64,000 nucleotides of DNA from assembly GCA_963082975.1 (NCBI GenBank), contig OY720349.1, positions 46,295,962 to 46,359,961 on the forward strand, read 5' to 3'. Source of the DNA: Labia minor (lineage: Eukaryota > Arthropoda > Insecta > Dermaptera > Spongiphoridae). Under the pieces are notes generated by a model. The model worked only from the letters and a program-made list of their open reading frames with translations. It was not told the DNA's origin and did no database searches. A program made the translations under genes and the position numbers. Of this stretch, positions 13,289 through 24,659 are shown one piece after another (the first letter of the stretch is position 1; each line of letters begins with the position of its first letter).

Positions 13289-13765
13289 ATAAGAGGGCAG
13301 TTTGATAAGCCACCGACTATTTGAATTTTCCGTAAAAATAACTTTAAATGCAGTATTGCTTTAAACAAGTGTCATCTATTAATAGACTGATTGAGAAAGA
13401 TGCGCCATTTAGTTTGTATTTGACAACCATAGAAAGTAGATAAATTTTAACGAAAATTAACAAAATGAATTTCGTATATTGATTAAGCATAAAAAAACCA
13501 GCACAGAAACCAAGGCAAATATCAATGTGAAGAAGTGGTTTACTGACTTCTGTTGTGGTCGTACCAGCATAAATGACGTCGAACGATCAAGTCGACCAAA
13601 ATCACATTTTACATGATTATTTGGACATGAAAAAGCTATCCGCCTATAAGCGAATGTGAAGTCACCATGGAGAAAATCCATAAATTGAGCTACGAATTGT
13701 TACCCCCATGGAGCATATTCACCAGAATTAATCCCCGCGACTATCATCTTACATTAATAAGAATA
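13289..13765 (+). mobile_element. Mariner-like element remnant, related to the 11.3-kb copy
   Basis: A decayed left TIR (AAGAGGGCAGTTTGATAAGC) is followed by a reading with KKWFTDFCCGRTSINDVERS and RSSRPKSHF, the helix-turn-helix/linker part of mariner transposase. Then comes KSIN-ATNCYPHGAYSPEL, corresponding to KLHELGYELLPHxPYSPDL, so the middle of the gene is deleted. The right TIR is lost. Confidence 0.75.
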
Positions 13766-13876
13766 AATGTAGAGAATATATATAATATACTATGGAAAAA
13801 TGAAACTTTCGTGATTGAATTAAAAATTCAAATTTAATTCAATTTTTATTAAACATGGCTACTTAAATGTAGTTTC

Positions 13877-14413
13877 AAATAAGTTGACCTGTGAGGAGGC
13901 ACAGAACCGACCGACGGTTTGAAATAAATTAATTTCTAGCTACAAAAACAATTTCAAATAATTTAAATGTATATATTAATGCAATGATAAATAGATATTT
14001 ATAACAGAAATATTTTTAATTTTATTTCATTTATAATATATCAGACGCTGACAGTGACGTCATGAAGGGCTGGGTGACGTCATATAATTTTAAATTAAGA
14101 AAAAACTAATTAAGATGATTTCCAAAACCAATACAAAGTTCATGATTCGTGAAAATATGTAAAAAATCTCCTCATTTGAAATTTGGTGTGAAAATAACCC
14201 TTCCCTTCCTATCGTCGATCGCTAATACTACCACTTCCGGTTTCCGGATTTGCACCAAAAGTTGATCAATTCATCATACTGATGCATTAAGTAAATACGG
14301 ACGGACGGACAGACCTCATGCTAAAAATACTTTTTTCTGTTAAGAAAATGCATGATTCGTGGAGATATGTAAAAATCTCCACATGTGAAATTTATTACTA
14401 TCGTCGGTCGGTA
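13877..14413 (-). mobile_element. Family A (DINE-1/Helentron-like) copy 2
   Basis: It runs on the minus strand from TACCGACCGACGATAG (right end) to the mutated hairpin and AACTTATT (left end). It has the GTCY microsatellite (about 14299-14315) and two intact TGACGTCA octamers (14055-14062, 14075-14082). Relative to copies 4 and 7, the segment with 'TTTCATCAAAATCGGTT' between AAGTAAATA and the GGAC repeat is deleted. Confidence 0.85.
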
Positions 14414-14780
14414 AAAAAAGACCTGACCCCATTAAAATAATTTTGTCAATCAGTAATATAGATTTTTTTATTTCAATGATCAGAAAATTTATAATATTAG
14501 GATTAAATAAATTAAATTTTACGAAAAATTATCATATAATTATTTATTAATATAAAATTAGAAATCGGCTAAGATGGGAATTATTATTATTATTATATAT
14601 TATTATTTAAATAACTATTAATTTATTGGTAAATAGTACTGTAGATTTTTCATAAATATTAATAATTAATTAAAAGTATATATTTTGAATTTTTTTAAGC
14701 AATCAAAATAAATAATCTCAGAAATATCAATTAACCCATAAGTTCACAATATGTAATAAAAAAATTTTGATGATTCATAC

Positions 14781-14913
14781 CTGAGACAACATAAATGACA
14801 ACAAAATCATGTGAGTCTGTTTCAATTATTTCAACAACTTCTTTGGAACCCGAAGATGTGTCAAGATCATAGTCGTATGGATCGGTAACCACAATTGGGA
14901 AATTATACTCCAT
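14781..14913 (-). CDS. Alternative first coding exon (exon 1B) of the same host gene
   Basis: Seen: an ATG at 14913 (context GACCATGG, a strong initiation context) opens 44 codons beginning MEYNFPIVVTDPYDYDLD and ending VVIYVVS, followed by TCTCAG|GTATGAA, a good donor. The exon ends in phase 1, the same as exon 3, so it would splice in frame to exon 4 at 7.9 kb, forming an Asp codon across the junction. The peptide is acidic and differs completely from exon 1A, so the two starts would give proteins with unrelated N-termini. A promoter-like motif cluster lies about 400 bp upstream. Inference: alternative promoter and first exon. An independent small gene, or an exon of another transcript, cannot be excluded. 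Confidence 0.6.
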
Positions 14914-15289
14914 GGTCACTGATTGACAGTAAAGATTTAAAATATGTCAAAATAAAAAATATGTGGACAGGCCATAATTGAATATCCAATCAATGATTGG
15001 ATATTTCGTTGAAATCATACCACGTGAATAGAGCAGAGAAAGTTTTTTTTAATAAGAGGAAATATAAAAAAAAACTTGTTAAACTTATATGTCCTTGAAA
15101 TGTTTTTGCAATTCAACACAGTTCATATGTAAAGAGTAAAAGATATATAGAAATGGTGAAAAGATAAAAATTCAGGGAGAGAAGCACTTTAATAAAATCA
15201 ACTAAGGAAAGAATGACATTTCATCAAATTCAACTCCTAACCAACTATTTGATGCCAGATTCAATGAATAATATGTTGAACGCTGTGAG

Positions 15290-15375
15290 CAAAGACCATG
15301 GTTAGACCGCACGTGATTGGTCGAAGCATGGTCAGGTGACTTAGATGGCGGCACGCTTAAAGCATACCAGCTCAC
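15290..15375 (-). promoter_or_regulatory. Promoter-like motif cluster upstream of exon 1B
   Basis: Reading the minus strand, a GC-richer island contains GCCGCCATCT (YY1-type, 15343-15352), CACCTGA (E-box-like, about 15334-15340) and CCAATCACGTG (CCAAT box directly joined to a palindromic CACGTG E-box, 15310-15320). It lies about 400 bp 5' of the exon 1B ATG at 14913 and in the right orientation. The surrounding sequence is AT-rich intron, so the cluster is conspicuous. The promoter role is inferred. Confidence 0.4.
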
Positions 15376-15389
15376 CGATTAACATACAT

Positions 15390-16711
15390 AGCAAAAGCAC
15401 CACGAATAATTATTAAAATTATATTAATTCAAATTATATTCACAGTTTTTGAGATGTCTAAAAATTTTATATTTACAAATAGGTCAATATTAAAGAAAAT
15501 AAATTATTTTTAAAAAGCGATGTTACTTACTATTTATGTGTTTGAGAAAATCTTATAATAAAGCTTTATAGCTTTTTATTTAATAAATTCTATTTTATTT
15601 TCCATTAAAATTTTAATTAAATATAAGTTCTTTCATTGTTCAAAACAATACATTTTCAATCATTTTTTATCTTTTTTCACTTATATATATATATAGAAAA
15701 AAGTATTAAGAGATCGGTTTGAAAGAATTTCATATAAATTGATAAAAAAAAAAGTGATACCCAAACATACTATTTGGCTCATCTTAATTTTTATATTTTT
15801 CTTCCAATAAAATTGTATCTCGATTTATTTTCTTATTTTTCACGAGTATTTTTTTAATTTGTTTTTTTAAATCTTTTAAAATACCTATAATAATCTTTTA
15901 AAATATTTTCTATCTATTTATATTTTTATTTAAATTTCTTTAAATTAATTAAATTCTTCAATTTTATATATTTAATTATTCTATAAAGATCAAAAAATTA
16001 TATGGAGGTTTCTCAAGAAATTCTATTCTATTTATGTTAAATTTACATTAGCAGGAATATAATAATATGCTGTACCGATTAGTGGGGGAATTATATCTAT
16101 AAGATATTAGGTATATATATATATCAAGAGGCGCTACACTCTGAGATTAATTCAAATACTATGCTAATTAAAATATTATACTTAGATCAGTTTATAATAA
16201 TTATTTTATCCTAAAAAATATATATATTTAACTAATAGACAACACAAAAGACATCATCCACCCTCCCACTCTCTTAAAAAGTTGTATACTTGCTTTCCCA
16301 GCCCCATCAGAGCTTCCAAGTTGGAGGCAAATACAGAGCAAAAATAATTGTTATAAAAATTATTAATACACGATTATTGCATGTATATTAGTAATTTTAC
16401 CTAATATATTCAAATATCTTTAGATTAATTTTAATATTTTACTTGAGAACACATATCTATAAGTATAATAGATTTGAACATTTTAAATAAATATACGTAT
16501 ATAAAATAGAATTATAGTAAAATTCATTTATTTATGAACTTAAAATTCTCTATATTAATTGATTGCTATTGCTTATTTGTATTAAAATTTACAAATTCAC
16601 ATATAACTACATATTTAATTTAAAAAATTAATATTATTTTCTTTATATTTATATCTTTAATTTTTAGTTGGTATTTTATAGTTTTTCTGATAATTTGTAA
16701 TTTATAAAAAC

Positions 16712-16749
<38 letters not shown>

Positions 16750-18700
16750 TTTATTTATAGGTAAGGAATTAAAAGTATTATAAAAATAAATAGTACACAA
16801 ATTAGTTTTATAATATAAAAAATAATTTATATAAAAAAAATATTGAATATTTTATATTAAATTGTAATTAAAATCAAATATTTCGGTTCAGCAATAAATG
16901 TCCAAAGCACAAACCAATTAGGTTAGAACTGAAATGATCTGATCAACTAATAGAATCAAACTGAAATGAGAAGCCAGCGTTGAACGTTTGGTTAATGGCT
17001 TTTCTCATAAGTCTAGATTTGAATATAATTTCTCATTCATTTAGGATTACATCAGGCACACTTCCATTTCAACTCCCGAGTTCAATAATTCTCTCAAAGA
17101 GAGTCAAGCGTTGAAGCGAATTTTACTCAAATTAGAAATCATTCGAATTATTTCAACTGGAAACGATTAATTTTGAGTGTAATATATGTTACATTTATGT
17201 ATTTATGATATCGACAAAACAAATTAAAAATGTGTTATTAAATTTCATATTATTAAATATATATATATTTAAATAATAAATAAACCATTCAATTCTGACA
17301 AATGCAAGAATATTAGTTAATTTTTATGGGATTTTTTTTTATTTTGGAATATATATAATTTTTCATAGATAATAATAATTTACAGTTTCTCAACATCTAG
17401 AATTATTGTGACTTATCGATTTAAGTTTATAATATTATAAAAATATAACACAATAGACTTTTATTAAAAAAAAACCTTATCAAATCAAAAACATATCGTA
17501 GCTTTTGTTTCAATTCATTAATTTTTATGAATGGGGATAAATTATGTTTTAAAAATATTTATGAAATTTATTTGAATATTAAAATAATCCAATTAAGGTT
17601 TATTTTGAATTTACAAATAGATTAATAGATTAAAAAACATATAATAATTATTATTAATATTTTTCCAAAATGAATCGCTGTAAAAATGAATAATAAAGTT
17701 AAATAAAGAAGAAAAGTTATCAATGTGTATTTAATTATATATTAATTAAATAAATAATAACTTCAAGTGGAAAACTTGAAAACTGATCAATTAATTAATA
17801 ATAATATTAATAATGATTAAAATAATTATAAGATTAATAATATATAATATTTAATTTAAAAAAATTATATTTTATTATATTCCTAAACTCAGATTAATAA
17901 TATAACTTGAAACTTGTTATGTTTTAAATTATTTAATTAAATTAATTTATAATTTAAATTAAAATAATTTGTTTAAAATAAAACAAATGATTTGCTAATA
18001 ATTTAGAATTTTTTACACTTTTTTACACGTTTTAATTAATGAAGAATAAAAGTAAAGCATTAAATGTGTGTTCTGGCCAATTATATATTTTCAAACTTTT
18101 TGTTCCATCTATTTATAATAATTTAAAATACTTGTTTATGTTTGCGTTATTTATTAGATTTAAATGGTTAAACGTTAAGAGTAATATTATTAATTTCAGT
18201 TAAATAATTGAAGAATATTATGAATATTAGTATATTACTATTTTGTTTAAAAATATAAAATAAAATCGAGAGGTCCAAAAATAATAAAATTTGTTTTAAC
18301 ACAGCAACCCCATCCCCATAAATAAAGTGAGTAAGTATTTATTTTTTGATAAAGTGCACTTATAATTTGCAAAATAAACATGTAAAATTTTGTTATAAAA
18401 TCTTATAATTGAATATTTGTTAATAATATAAATAATTTAAAACAAAGTTATCAATAAAGCATTGTAAGAATAGTTTCAAAACTTAAAAACTATAAAAATA
18501 AATAGTTATAAATCTAGTCTGAAGATAAAATATTTTTTTTTTTAATAATTTTTATATCATGTTTTTATATTTATATTTATTTAACATATTTATTATTATT
18601 AATTTAGAAAAAAAGATATTATTAGATTTTTCACAGAATAATATTAATGGTAAATAAAATGTAAAATAATTTTTTAAACAATAAAATACTTCCAAGTATA
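15390..18700. other. No gene seen: AT-rich intron sequence
   Basis: Low-complexity A/T sequence. A more balanced segment at 16890-17170 (GAAGCCAGCGTTGAACGTTT etc.) has no ORF or identifiable repeat end and may be unique intronic sequence. Confidence 0.55.
16714..16745. repeat. AT dinucleotide microsatellite
   Basis: Uninterrupted TA repeat of about 32 bp in intron sequence. Similar shorter tracts occur at about 218-238, 10969-10982, 19698-19719 and 36650-36671. Confidence 0.95.
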
Positions 18701-18703
18701 ATT

Positions 18704-19843
18704 ACTTTCCCGCATACTTCGTATAAGGGAAGTATTGGAATCGTCAAAAATTTCGACTTCGAGATTTCGATAGATCTTGAGACCTTTAGAGTCGGAAAAT
18801 ACCATTTTTCGAATTATGTCTGTGTGTGAGTATGTATGTATGTATGTAATGTCTGTAAGCAAATTTACTCAAAAACTAATCAAGCTAGGACTTCGAAATT
18901 TGGTACACCGATATTATTCACAGTTTGTAGATTTCTATCAAAATTTCGTCAAAATCGGTTAACCGGAAGTGGTACTTTACCTACACTGGTTGCGTTTACC
19001 TTTCAAGTAAAGTACCAGTTTGCTTCGAGATATTTGCTTCATATTTTGTATATAGATTTAAAAATATGAAAAAAATTCAGATACCAAATTTCATCATGAT
19101 CTGACTACCGGAAGTGACATTTTACCTATACAAGTAGCGTTTCTTTTTTACCGACCGACGATAGATAGTAAGGGAGGTATTGTTTTCACACCAAATTTCA
19201 CCTATGGATATTTTTAGGTACATATCTCCACGAATCATGCATTTTCTTAACAGAAAAAACTATTTTTAGCATGATGTCTGTCCGTCCGTCCGTATAGATG
19301 TGTACAGCCTGAACGGCTCAACGGATTTTGATGAAATTTGGTATATTTACTTAATACATCAGTAGGATGAATTGATCAACTTTTGGTGCAAATCCGGAAA
19401 CCGGAAGTGCTAGTATTGTCGATCGAAGAGAGGAAGTGAAGGGTTATTTTCATATCAAATTTCACGTAAGGACATATCTCCACGTGTTATGCACTTTGTA
19501 TTGGTTTTATCCTCGAGAAAAATCATCTTCATTAGTTTTTTCTTAATTTAAAATTATATGACGTCACCCAGCACTTCATGACGTCACAGCCAGCCCTTAT
19601 ATATTATAAATAAAATAAAATTAAAAATATTTATATTATATCCATATCTGTTTTTTTTACATTTAAAATATCAGTTAACCGGAAGTAGCACTTTATTCTA
19701 TATATATATATATATATAAATGTTACCAAATATCAAATTTGACACCAATAAACTAATACGAACTCGCTCTTTATCAATACCAAGTTTACACATTCTAAAT
19801 ATTCATTCACAACTCTTTATACCTATTTATATGCGGGAAAGTC
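18704..19843. mobile_element. Family C repeat, interrupted by a family A insertion
   Basis: The ends are complementary: TACTTTCCCGCATA at the left and TATGCGGGAAAGTC at the right. The left arm carries a TATG microsatellite (18834-18847), the 'GTCAAAATCGGTTAACCGG' module and two GGAAGTG tracts. The right arm resumes with CAGTTAACCGGAAGTAGC. A family A copy sits between (19149 onward). The arrangement resembles a Helentron-like or other non-autonomous element. It has no coding capacity; the ORFs here are translations of the repeat. Confidence 0.6.
19149..19665 (+). mobile_element. Family A (DINE-1/Helentron-like) copy 3, truncated, nested in family C
   Basis: Starts TACCGACCGACGATAG and has block A, a GTCY microsatellite (GTCTGTCCGTCCGTCC at 19276-19291), the 'GATGAAATTTGGTATATTTA' module, block A' and two TGACGTCA sites (19559-19566, 19579-19586). 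The terminal segment with the hairpin and AACTTATT is missing. Confidence 0.82.
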
Positions 19844-21198
19844 TAGGGGAGGACACTCCCGCTTATTTTTATGTTTATTAAATAATTATTTTTAAATTAT
19901 TATTTACTATTGTTAAATGAAATTGATAATTATTATTAAATTTTTTATTTTTATATATTTTATATATATTTTAAAAAAAATAATCTATCAATCACTTCTT
20001 GAGATTATTTGCACGACTATTATTTAATCATCTATTAAATACATTTGTTTATTTATTTTTATTATATAATACGTAATATCATTAATATCTAAGATTATTA
20101 TTTCTAGGCAAAAAGTTTCTCTTAATAATTATTAAAATTTACATTTTAATCTTTATTAAAAGAAATTTAAATAAATATATATCCAAGAAAATATGATATA
20201 ACAGAGCTTTAGTGAGATTAACTTTACTTCTTAATAATAGAATAAAATTGTAAAGATAATTAAGAAAACCTTTTATATGGAAAATTTATTTATCAATTAT
20301 ATTTAAGCAAATTATATTAATTGTAAATTATGATTAGCTAAGTTTGAAATAAATAAACTTTTTGAAATGCCTATTAAATTAAGATGAAAAGAGATTATAG
20401 GAGAAAACATAGTGACGCTAGCATAGTTATTAATTTTGTAGATTATGGTTGTGAAAACTGATTTGTCGCTGAAAAAAATTGAACTTTTTCTAATATTAGA
20501 CTACTTTAATTGGGTCTTAAAAATTTTAATATTAGTCCTATGTATTATGAAAATTTTCCTTATCTCATCAATGTTCCATTGATTACATCATGCGGTTTTG
20601 CCTACCGGATGTAAATATAAACAGTGTTTTCTGTAATTCAGTAGATTCAGAACCAAGTAAGAGTAAATCATGTAATAATAAAAATGAGCCAAATAAAACC
20701 TCAAGATATTTTGAATTTGTAAACATATGTGTATTATTATACTTTCAATAAATGTTTCTTATTAAATAATTATTTTTATATAAGTAGTTAATTATTTATT
20801 AATATAAATATATTAATGAATAATTTAAATTATTTCTGAATTATATTCTCATAATTAATTATTTCTCTCTTAAAAATAGAAATATTCTATCCTGAATAAT
20901 AAACATACCTATATATTTAGTTATCTATTTTAATTACTGTCTTTTTTAAACCTATTATTTCATTTTCGTTATCACTCTAATTATGTTGTCATTTTATATC
21001 TGAATTTAATTTAAAAAAAAATAATACACAATTAATGTGAAAGTTAATATAACCAGGTAACTTTATATATTTCTATAAAAGATATGTTTAATTAAATTAT
21101 ATATATATAAATATATATATAAATAATTTTAATATTATTAATCTTTAGATAATTGAAATTAATTTATAATTTGAGATATCATTTTCAGTTTCTCCTTT

Positions 21199-21830
21199 TA
21201 AATAAGTTGACCTGTGGCCAGGTCTGAACCGACCGACAGTTTGAAATAAATTAATTTTCAGCTACAGAAACAATTTCAAATAATTTTAATATATCTATTA
21301 ATGTAATAAAAAACAGATAGGCATATAACATAAATATTTTTAATTTTATTTTATTTATAATACCAGGCTGTGACGCCGTGAATGGCTGGATGACGTCATA
21401 TAATTTTAAATTAAGAAAAAACTAATAAAGATGATTTTTCTCGAAGATAAAATCAATACAAAGTGAATGATTCGTGATAATATGTAAAAAATCTCCTCAT
21501 GTGAAATTTGGTGTGAAAATAACCCTTTCCTTCCTATCGTCGATCGCTAATACTACCACTTCCGGTTTCCGGATTTGCACCAAAAGTTGATCAATTCATC
21601 CCACTGATGCATTAAGTAAATATACCAAATTTCATCAAAATCGGTTGAGCCGTTCAGGCTGTACACATCTATACGGACGGACAGACGGGCGGACAGACGG
21701 ACGGACAGACATCATGCTAAAAATACTTTTTTCTGTTAAGAAAATGCATGATTCGTGGAGATATGTAAAAATCTCCACATGTGAAATTTGGTGTGAAAAC
21801 AATACCTCCCTTACTATCGTCGGTCGGTAA
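21199..21830 (-). mobile_element. Family A (DINE-1/Helentron-like) copy 4, near full length
   Basis: One of two near-complete copies (about 630 bp). Read on the minus strand it has: TACCGACCGACGATAG, block A, the GTCY microsatellite (complement at about 21673-21711), the 'AATCGGTTGAGCC' complement module, block A', the CRE region, GTCGGTCGG, the hairpin GACCTGGCCACAGGTC and AACTTATT. One CRE is intact (about 21390-21397) and the other is mutated to TGACGCCG. Confidence 0.9.
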
Positions 21831-22789
21831 AAAAATATGTTGAGGCAAAAAACATACAAGTCAACATATTCCTATATTTCATTTGTTTAATATGTAATTT
21901 TATATTTGAAAATTACATAAAAAATATTTAGGATATACATACGTAGGTAATTATGAGTACAGTTCGTAAAATAAGTTTCATATATAAATTATTGTTTATT
22001 AATATTCTCTTTTTAAAATGCTTAGGAATAAATATTTATTAATTTAAATCTTTAACGATATTTATTTTTTGAAAGTTAATAATTTAATTATTTTATAAAA
22101 AATACATTTTCTATTTTTTTAAATTTTATTTCACCAATGCAAAAATGTTCTGGAAATTCATATTCCATTTCACTACACAGGACATTTGATGTAAGTGATA
22201 TGATTGTCATTGTACTTCCGAGTTGACCTCGGATGATGTTATGTTGTATTAATGTTTTATCAATATTAAAAATAAAAATAATTGCAAATATTTCATTTTA
22301 AATATGAATTATTAACGGTGATTTTTTTAAAGGATTCGTCCTGCATTAAAATATTTATAAAATACTTTGTTAAAAAATAATTTGTTGAAATAATGACGAA
22401 TAATTGAAATTATACTTTTATCAAAAGAGTAATTCATTCTACTTGACATACAAACATAAAAATAAATTATTTAAAAGAAACAAAGTTAATTTCAAATAGA
22501 GTAATAAGGAGTTATATAATGATTACAATATAAGATTTAGATTTCGATCTTGAAAAGTAATCAATAATATAAGAATAACGATTCCCTTGAATTTGAAATG
22601 ATCCATTAAATAGCGTAACATATCAGAGTTAAATAGTATAATATTATAAGATCATATATTATTTAACCATTAAAATATTTTAAATATTAAAAAAATATTT
22701 TTTTTAATTATATTAGAGCTTTACTTTAAAAACAAAAATAAATGAAGATTCTTTAACATTTTGTAAGATATTTGAGCCAATCTTTAAAC

Positions 22790-23221
22790 CAGGCCTGGCC
22801 AACCCGCGGCTCACCGTGAAAAATTTTGCGGCCCGCCAGTTAACTTTATATTTCTTTTGTAACTTTCATTTCTCGTCTGTATATTCAAAATCAGAGAATA
22901 TAAAAGAAATAATTATAATTAATTAATTTTTTTATTTAAAATATGTCCTACAATTTTTAAACTACATATTTGATTCCATAAAAAGGAAGAAAAACGTTAA
23001 AAATGATAGTAATTAATAGAGAATATATTTTTTGATTTTAAATTGTTATTATTATTTTTATTTAAAAAAAACTAGCCGAAAAATAATAAATAAGAACATT
23101 AAACATTAAGCATCAAGAAAGTATTAAAAGTGTTTTTTAATACATTGTTGCACGTTTCCCTAAAATGCGGCCCCTGTAGCATCAAAGAGGCCCTTGAAGT
23201 CATTTGGGTTGGCCAGGGCTG
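22790..23221. mobile_element. hAT-type non-autonomous element with target-site duplication
   Basis: TIRs CAGGCCTGGCCAACCC / GGGTTGGCCAGGGCTG. The flanking 8-bp duplications are CTTTAAAC (22782-22789) and TTTTAAAC (23222-23229), 7/8 identical. It is 432 bp with GC-rich ends (TTGCGGCCCGCC and TGCGGCCCCTG) and an AT-rich centre with no coding potential. Confidence 0.9.
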
Positions 23222-23247
23222 TTTTAAACCAACATGATAATATCTTA

Positions 23248-24659
23248 TCTTATTATGCTAGCTAAAATTGTATCTATATATATATATATTGGTTCTCAAA
23301 AACCGCTCTAACGATTTTTTTCAAATTCACACTAGATATAGTATTTATAAAGAAAAATTGAGTTTTATTGATCACATCTCTTGAAACTTACAGCTTCATT
23401 ATTAATTTCTTAATTAAAAATTATATATGGGTGACGTCAGAAATGGCATCCATTTTGAAATTTTACTCCGCCTTTTTTTAAAAAATTTTTTAAAGGATAT
23501 TGTATTAATATTTTTTTTATATTTAAAATATTTTAAAATTTATTATTTAATTTCGAAATAAAATTAAAAATATTTATTTTTAATAAAATATATATATATT
23601 TATTAATCTCTCTCAAAAAAAAAACAACAAAACAAATAAATGTCTTTGAAAGATGGTAAAAATATCTTTTTAATTATCAAAATATCATAGACCAATGGTA
23701 AGAACAATTGTTTTTACTCCCCGAGTTCGAAGGATCGAAACTCGCCGCGTGCATTTTTTTTTTTTATCTATTTTCGTGATTTATTTATTCATTGTTCTTT
23801 TATTAAATTTAATTTATTTTATTTTATTTTATTAATTAAAATGATGCAACATTTAATAATTGTAATATTGTAATAAAAAAACCGGAGGAAAATAATTTTT
23901 TTTTTTTTTTTTAATCTATTATTTTTTAATAAATTACTATTTTATATTTATTTATTCATTGTTCTTTTATTAAATTTAAATATTTATTAATATTATTTAT
24001 TATTAATTTATATATCGATGACATATGACATTCATATTGAAATTTGACTCCCGCCTTTTTTTAAAAGATATATATTTTTTATATTTAAAATATTTTAAAA
24101 TTGTTTATTTAATTTCGAAATAAAATTAAAAATATATATTTTAATAATATTTTATAATTATAAATTACGATATATATTTATCATTCTTCCAATAAAAAAA
24201 AATATTCATGCACTTAGAAACATACCTACCCCAAGTTCCATTCATTTTAATCAGATTGATGCAATGATGCAACATTTAATAATTGTAATAAATATTTAAA
24301 GAATTGTATATCAGCTCGGTGTCCCAAGTATTAATATTACCAGCCAAACCCAATATAATAATGAATTATTTTTTTTTAACTTAATTACCTAGCCGAGGCT
24401 CGGGGTCCCGGTGTGATCTTAATATATTGTCAGAATTAGATAAATAATGTAGAGAGAAAAATTATTTAAAAATAGATATTTATTTAAATGAAATAAAATT
24501 ATTTAATTTACAGAATGAAAATGACTATAATAATGTCTAAACATTTTTTCGAGCGACAGCTCGGTATCCCAGGTATTAATATTACCAGCCAAACCCAATA
24601 ATAATGAATCATTTTTTTTAACTTAAGTACCGAGCCGAGGCTCGGGGTCCCGGTACTAA
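23248..24659 (+). mobile_element. Helitron (non-autonomous) with duplicated 3' tails
   Basis: The 5' end A|TCTTATTATGCTAGCTAAAA is shared almost exactly with the element at 39904. The 3' end has a perfect 7-bp-stem hairpin CCGAGCCGAGGCTCGG (24630-24645), then 10 nt and CTAA|T, matching the Helitron CTRR|T rule. Inside are a 'CAGCTCGGTATCCCAGG' tail module present twice (24309-24412, 24555-24656) and two diverged copies of a 'GACGTCA...CTCCGCCTTTTTTT' segment (about 23440-23580 and 24020-24150). No Rep/helicase coding remains. Confidence 0.7.
24309..24412 (+). repeat. First of two tandem Helitron-tail modules
   Basis: About 100 bp, beginning CAGCTCGGTGTCCCAAG and ending GAGGCTCGGGGTCCCGG. It is repeated with about 90% identity at 24555-24656. 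The hairpin in this copy is imperfect (CTAGCC-GA-GGCTCGG) and it lacks the CTRR terminus, so the second copy is the likely functional end. Confidence 0.8.

Noticed and set aside
18777..19069. Overlapping ORFs such as MYVCNVCKQIYSKTNQ.
   Set aside because: They lie inside family C repeat and include its TATG microsatellite.
21635..21859. ORFs with SVRPSVRPSVRP or GRTDGRTDGRTD repeats near 21.7 and 56.0 kb.
   Set aside because: These are translations of the GTCY microsatellite in family A; the same peptide appears in each copy and is not a gene.
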